Source: Bacillota bacterium
GTDB lineage: Bacteria > Bacillota > Clostridia > Christensenellales > Aristaeellaceae
Length of the DNA stretch: 52,676 bases
NCBI GenBank assembly: GCA_023459275.1
Contig: JAEWVC010000017.1
Coordinates: 1 to 52,676, forward strand
Direction of reading: 5' to 3'
The notes beneath the pieces were generated by a model, which was not told the origin of the DNA, searched no databases, and saw only the letters and a program-made list of their open reading frames with translations. The first letter of the stretch is position 1. Each line of letters starts with the position of its first letter. Shown here piece after piece: positions 49,516 through 52,676 of the stretch. Position numbers and translations under genes: made by a program.

Positions 49516-49956
49516 TTACCGGTAGCAGCAATGATTTTGGCATAGGCTGCCGGCCTGCAGCATGGCGGTCCAGATCCGTGCGTGGGCATATTCATCGCCA
49601 AGGATGGAGGTCAGCAAATACCGGACATCAAGGGTGGGCGCGCACATGGCAAGCTCCGAGTAGCGCCGGATAGCACCCAGTTCCCCTTGAATAGCGGTCT
49701 CCACGTCGGCACTGAAATTTCCGGTTGCACTCGGGCAGTCCGGAGGGCAGGATACCGGCGGGGGACAAATGCCCAGGAGAGAGGCCTGGAGCCGGGCATG
49801 GCCGTATTCGTCGCCGACGATGCTCGTAACCAGCTCACGATAGATATTGTTGGGCGCTTCGTTGGCAATTTGCGCGTAAAAACCGGCGTCGCATATCTCG
49901 TCCTGGATGGATTCTTCAAGCTGCTCTCTGTAGTTGGCACAAAGGGTTGTGCTCAT
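49516..49956 (-). CDS. Ferritin-like domain protein
   Basis: 146 residues. Two repeats of the four-helix iron-binding pattern: ESIQDEICDAGFYAQIANEA with VGDEYGHARLQAS, and AIQGELGAIRRYSELAMCAP with LGDEYAHARIWTAM. The two E...D-E-Y-x-H-A motifs would supply a di-metal site. A Cys/Pro-rich linker (CPPPVSCPPDCPS) and a Cys-rich tail (CQNHCCYR) are unusual and recall spore-coat or metal-handling proteins. AGGTGA before the ATG. Rubrerythrin-like or coat-associated roles are both possible. Confidence 0.82.
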   Translation of the reverse strand: MSTTLCANYREQLEESIQDEICDAGFYAQIANEAPNNIYRELVTSIVGDEYGHARLQASLLGICPPPVSCPPDCPSATGNFSADVETAIQGELGAIRRYSELAMCAPTLDVRYLLTSILGDEYAHARIWTAMLQAGSLCQNHCCYR

Positions 49957-50035
49957 AAGTTCACCTGTATTCTTCAGCTTATTTGATGGGTTTTACGCCT
50001 GCTGCCCCCGGCGTGCGCATCGTCCCATCACCATC

Positions 50036-50041
50036 ATTATA
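50036..50041 (-). promoter_or_regulatory. Possible -10 of the ferritin-like gene
   Basis: TATAAT on the minus strand, about 80 bases upstream of the start. TTGGAA lies at a 19-base spacing, which is long. Confidence 0.4.
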
Positions 50042-50210
50042 TTTTATGGGAATGATTTTGTTCCAAAAATACATGTGCTCAAACGGAAGATGGAAAAAGG
50101 CGATTCCAAAGAGGCCATACCCTTTGGGTGGCCTGCAAAGCAGCCTTGCAGCTTTGTAGTGCTTTTCTCTTACTGCACTGCACGATGGCCGCGCAAAATT
50201 AAAATGAGGG

Positions 50211-50265
50211 GATTCCAAAGGGATTAGATCCCTTTGGCGGGGTTCTCAGGGGCGGCACCCCTGAG
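50211..50265. repeat. CCAAAGGGAT hairpin repeat overlapping the helicase 3' end
   Basis: CCAAAGGGAT-TAG-ATCCCTTTGG (50215-50237) and CTCAGGGG-N5-CCCCTGAG (50245-50265) are adjacent perfect hairpins. The first also occurs at 33761-33783; the second resembles CCAGGGG-N5-CCCCTGG at 20835-20853. The repeat encodes the last dozen or so residues of the helicase, whose stop codon lies in the first hairpin. The rest of 49957-50210 holds no gene that I can support. Confidence 0.7.
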
Positions 50266-52542
50266 CCAGAACCTTTCCAGGCTCTCCGCCTCAAACCGCC
50301 AGTGGGGTGGGCACAAACGCAGGTATTCCTGCTGAAAATACCGGTTGTCGATCAAAAGCACCACGCCGCGGTCAGTTTCGGAGCGGATCACCCGGCCGGC
50401 GGCCTGGAGCACCTTGTGCATGCCCGGATAGCGGTAGGCAAAGCCGAAGCCGTCATCCAGGGTGTTTTCATAATGCCGCCGCAGTGCCTCCTGCTCCAGG
50501 CAGACCATGGGCAGGCCCACGCCTACGATCATCACGCCAAGCAGGCGTTCCCCCGGCAGGTCGATGCCCTCGGCAAAAATGCCGCCCAATACGCACATCC
50601 CCAGCAGCGGCGCGCCGTCCAGGGAAAAGTTTCTTAAAAACACTTCTCTTTGGGACTCCTCCATGTTCCCTTCCTGGACAAGCAGGGGCAGGCCGGGATC
50701 AAGTTTCAAGAGTTCGGCCCCCACCAGGCGCAGGTAAGCATAGCTGGGGAAAAAGGCGATGTATTTGCCGGGCCGGGCGGAAAAGGCGGCAAGGATAGCC
50801 TCCGCCACCCGGGGCGCGGTTTGGCGGCGCAGGGCGTAGCGGGTATCTACCCCGTGGCGGACCACCAGCAAATTTTCCCTGGGGAAGGGGGAGGGGAGCG
50901 CAAAGCAGGCGTCTTCTTCCCCGCCGCCCAACAGGCGGAGCATGGCGGAAAGGGGCGAGAGCGTGGCGGAAAAATACACCGTCCCACACAGCCGCCTGGT
51001 GGCCTTGTCCAGGTGCTCCGACACAGAAAGCGCCAGCAGCCGCACCAGGCGCTCCCGGCCCTGCCTTACGCACAGCGGCGCATAATTGGAAAGCCCCCGT
51101 TTGACGGCCGCGGTAAAGCCCGCTGCCATTTGATAGAGGTCCCCCAGCAGCCTGCCCGCCTCACCCGGGGGTGGGTCGGAAAAGGCCTCCATCACCTGGT
51201 CCAGCACTTCCTCCATGGCGGGGGCAAGGCCCTCCGGCAATGCGTCCAGTTCCGTCTCCTCCCACCCCTCCGCCAGGGGGATGGCCCGCAGGAGAGAGAG
51301 AGCCTTTGTCAGCGCCTTATACAGACGGCTTTTGCGCCGGCCAGCCTTGTTGAGCAGCGTCCTGTAAGCCTTTATTTGGCTTCCGTCGGCAAACCCGGAG
51401 AGCATCTCCCGGACGCGGGAAGCCAGGTTGTGGCTCTCGTCCGCCAAAAGGGTGACATCCGTCCGCCATTCGAAGACGCGCTTGATCCTGGCTACGGGAT
51501 CGAAGGCGTAGTTGTAATCGCAGATTACCACATCGGCGATCTCGGCCAGGGAGAGCGCGAACTCGAAGGGGCACACTTGGTGCCTGTCCGCCATGCCGAT
51601 CACCGCCTGGCCGTTCCAGTCGCAGGTTTCCAGCATTTCGTCCAGCGCGGCGGGAAGCCGCAGGAAATGCCCCTTGGCCCGGGGACAGTCGTCCGGGTGG
51701 CAGCGGGGAAAGCCGGGGCATTGCTTTTCCTTGGCGTTGAGGGTCAATGACCAGGCATGCAGCCCCTTTTCCCGCATGAGGCCCATGGCCGCAAGCGCCG
51801 CCTGCCTGGCGGTGGTGCGTGCGGTGAGGTAGAATAGCTGCCCTGTCAGCCCCTGGCCCAAGGCCTTCACCGCGGGATACAGCACCGCGGCGGATTTGCC
51901 CGTGCCTGTGGGCATGCTGGCAAACAGCCGCTTTTTTGAATGGATAGCGGTAAAGACCTGCACAGCCATTTCCCGTTGGCCGGGCCGGTAACTCTCAAAG
52001 GGGAAGGGCAAGGCAGCGATGCTTGTATCCCGCCGTGCCCGGTGGGCGCTTAAGACCGCCTCCCACTGGGCATAGGCCGAAAGCAGCGCGGAAAATTCCG
52101 CCGCCAGAGCCTGCGCCGAAAGCTCCTCCGCAAAGGAGGCGCGCAAAGCCCCCGCCTCGCTGATGTAGACCACCCGGAGTCGCACAGCACTTTTGCCCAT
52201 GAGCGCGCATACCATGTGGCCGTATACCACGGCCTGGGCACGGTGGGCAGGGAGGGCCGCTTCCGGCGGATGCACCCCGCACAGCTTCAGTTCCTCGACC
52301 ACGGGAACCTCGCCGTCTAAAAACGCGTCCATCCGCCCGGAGACCAGGAAGGCCGTGGAACCGGCCTCCGCCGCAAGGCTCAGGGGGACCTCCGCCTGCC
52401 AGCCTTCCTCCAAGGCGCATTGCCGCGCTCTGTGGCCCCGGGACCCCGCCAGCATATCCTGCTTTCCGGCTGCGGGCAGGATGTCCTCCCCGTGGATGGA
52501 GAATTCCACCAGCTCCCGCACCGATACCCTGCGCTCCCCCAT
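50224..52542 (-). CDS. PD-(D/E)XK nuclease-XPD/DinG-type helicase fusion
   Basis: 772 residues from the ATG at 52542 (GAGGTG upstream; an ATG at 52554 is an alternative). Residues 1-170 look like a Cas4/RecB-type PD-(D/E)XK nuclease domain: SGRMDAFLDGEVPVVEELKL with the D and E-x-K, and a Q-x-x-x-Y helix (AQAVVYGHMV). Then a superfamily 2 Rad3/XPD helicase: MPTGTGKSAA, Q-motif FESYRPGQREM, four-cysteine iron-sulfur region (CPGFPRCHPDDCPRAKGHF and a later CPF), LADESHN, and helicase C-terminal motifs GIFAEGIDLPGERL and QAAGRVIRSETDRG. By family a 5'-3' DNA-repair helicase. A LexA-like box overlaps its promoter. C-terminal tail encoded by a repeat. Confidence 0.92.
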   Translation of the reverse strand: MGERRVSVRELVEFSIHGEDILPAAGKQDMLAGSRGHRARQCALEEGWQAEVPLSLAAEAGSTAFLVSGRMDAFLDGEVPVVEELKLCGVHPPEAALPAHRAQAVVYGHMVCALMGKSAVRLRVVYISEAGALRASFAEELSAQALAAEFSALLSAYAQWEAVLSAHRARRDTSIAALPFPFESYRPGQREMAVQVFTAIHSKKRLFASMPTGTGKSAAVLYPAVKALGQGLTGQLFYLTARTTARQAALAAMGLMREKGLHAWSLTLNAKEKQCPGFPRCHPDDCPRAKGHFLRLPAALDEMLETCDWNGQAVIGMADRHQVCPFEFALSLAEIADVVICDYNYAFDPVARIKRVFEWRTDVTLLADESHNLASRVREMLSGFADGSQIKAYRTLLNKAGRRKSRLYKALTKALSLLRAIPLAEGWEETELDALPEGLAPAMEEVLDQVMEAFSDPPPGEAGRLLGDLYQMAAGFTAAVKRGLSNYAPLCVRQGRERLVRLLALSVSEHLDKATRRLCGTVYFSATLSPLSAMLRLLGGGEEDACFALPSPFPRENLLVVRHGVDTRYALRRQTAPRVAEAILAAFSARPGKYIAFFPSYAYLRLVGAELLKLDPGLPLLVQEGNMEESQREVFLRNFSLDGAPLLGMCVLGGIFAEGIDLPGERLLGVMIVGVGLPMVCLEQEALRRHYENTLDDGFGFAYRYPGMHKVLQAAGRVIRSETDRGVVLLIDNRYFQQEYLRLCPPHWRFEAESLERFWLRGAAPENPAKGI

Positions 52543-52555
52543 GCCACACCTCATG

Positions 52556-52599
52556 CAAACATTTGTTTTCATTATGGCATAAGAACGGGGGGAAAGCAA
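52556..52599 (-). promoter_or_regulatory. Helicase promoter with possible LexA (SOS) box
   Basis: Minus strand: TTGCTT (52594-52599), 17-base spacer, CATAAT (52571-52576). Directly downstream, CAAACATTTGTTTT (52556-52569) matches the Gram-positive LexA box CGAACRNRYGTTYC at 11 of 14 positions and covers the predicted start. Confidence 0.5.
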
Positions 52600-52616
52600 G
52601 GGGGACGGGGGATTTT

Positions 52617-52654
52617 GCGGGGAGGGGAATTTTTACAAAAATTTCCTTCCCCGC
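52617..52654. repeat. Intergenic hairpin of the GC-base/T-tip family
   Basis: 18-bp stem (52617-52634 with 52637-52654, two G-T pairs), GCGGGGAGGGG base and T5/A5 tip. The first 19 bases of the window (AAAATTTCCCCTCACCC) look like the second arm of another copy. Confidence 0.65.
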
Positions 52655-52676
52655 AAGTCCAAACAGCCCTTCCCCG

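Overview
The window looks like chromosomal DNA of a GC-rich, endospore-forming member of the Clostridia (Bacillota). The main evidence is a dipicolinate synthase pair (dpaA/dpaB) behind a SigK-like promoter, a Spo0E-like small protein, soj/spo0J-type parA/parB, a proline T-box in front of an archaeal-type proS, an attenuator-type leader before infC-rpmI-rplT, and SipW-type secretion genes. Nearly every gene has an AGGAGG-type ribosome binding site, and TTGACA-N17-TATAAT promoters are common. I see no tRNA, rRNA, prophage, transposase or CRISPR array. Species cannot be read from the sequence alone.

Layout. 0.1-2.8 kb: three-gene ABC-2 exporter operon. 2.8-4.2 kb: HMA/DsbD-like/cupredoxin metal protein (minus). 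4.3-4.5 kb: 163-bp terminal-inverted-repeat element. 4.6-6.2 kb: ABC-F ATPase. 6.3-7.6 kb: metY behind a strong promoter with a long dyad. 7.7-9.8 kb: three-gene operon (DUF2156, GNAT, OmdA-like). 9.9-12.1 kb: secreted GH9 glucanase. 12.5-13.9 kb: infC-rpmI-rplT with leader attenuator. 14.0-15.1 kb: Gfo/Idh/MocA oxidoreductase. 15.1-16.5 kb: dpaAB. 16.7-20.5 kb: NUDIX, maltose-phosphorylase-like GH65 with a LacI/cre-like operator, exported YARHG/SH3 protein. 20.9-24.1 kb: four overlapping genes for envelope glycan synthesis (sugar transferase, split transketolase, LicD).

24.2-29.3 kb: the most distinctive locus. Two exported proteins with SipW-class signal peptides (one a 578-residue protein with Glu-Pro-Glu-Ala and Pro/Thr repeats), an ER/SipW-type signal peptidase with an unusual multi-span N-terminal membrane domain, and a DUF5305 membrane protein appear to form a self-contained cell-surface export cassette.

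29.3-33.6 kb: MscS channel plus HAD phosphatase, Spo0E-like protein, DUF4282-like membrane protein, T-box and proS. 33.9-35.6 kb: parA-parB. 36.0-38.8 kb: ECF sigma factor with a large membrane-anchored partner. 38.9-45.5 kb: SDR, a 45-aa membrane peptide, exported transglutaminase, YugP-like protease, exported WG-repeat protein, orphan FecCD permease. 45.7-52.6 kb: six-repeat peptidoglycan-binding lipoprotein, YkgJ protein plus orphan DNA methyltransferase, ferritin-like protein, and a nuclease-XPD/DinG helicase.

Intergenic spaces carry recurring non-coding modules: (a) hairpins with a G/C-rich base and a T5/A5 tip, often followed by a conserved CACCCATCC...AAAAACTTC tail; and (b) a roughly 110-155 bp CTCAATCGTCGC element, one copy of which sits inside a hairpin of class (a). 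These look like dispersed repeats that have moved or been copied within this genome.
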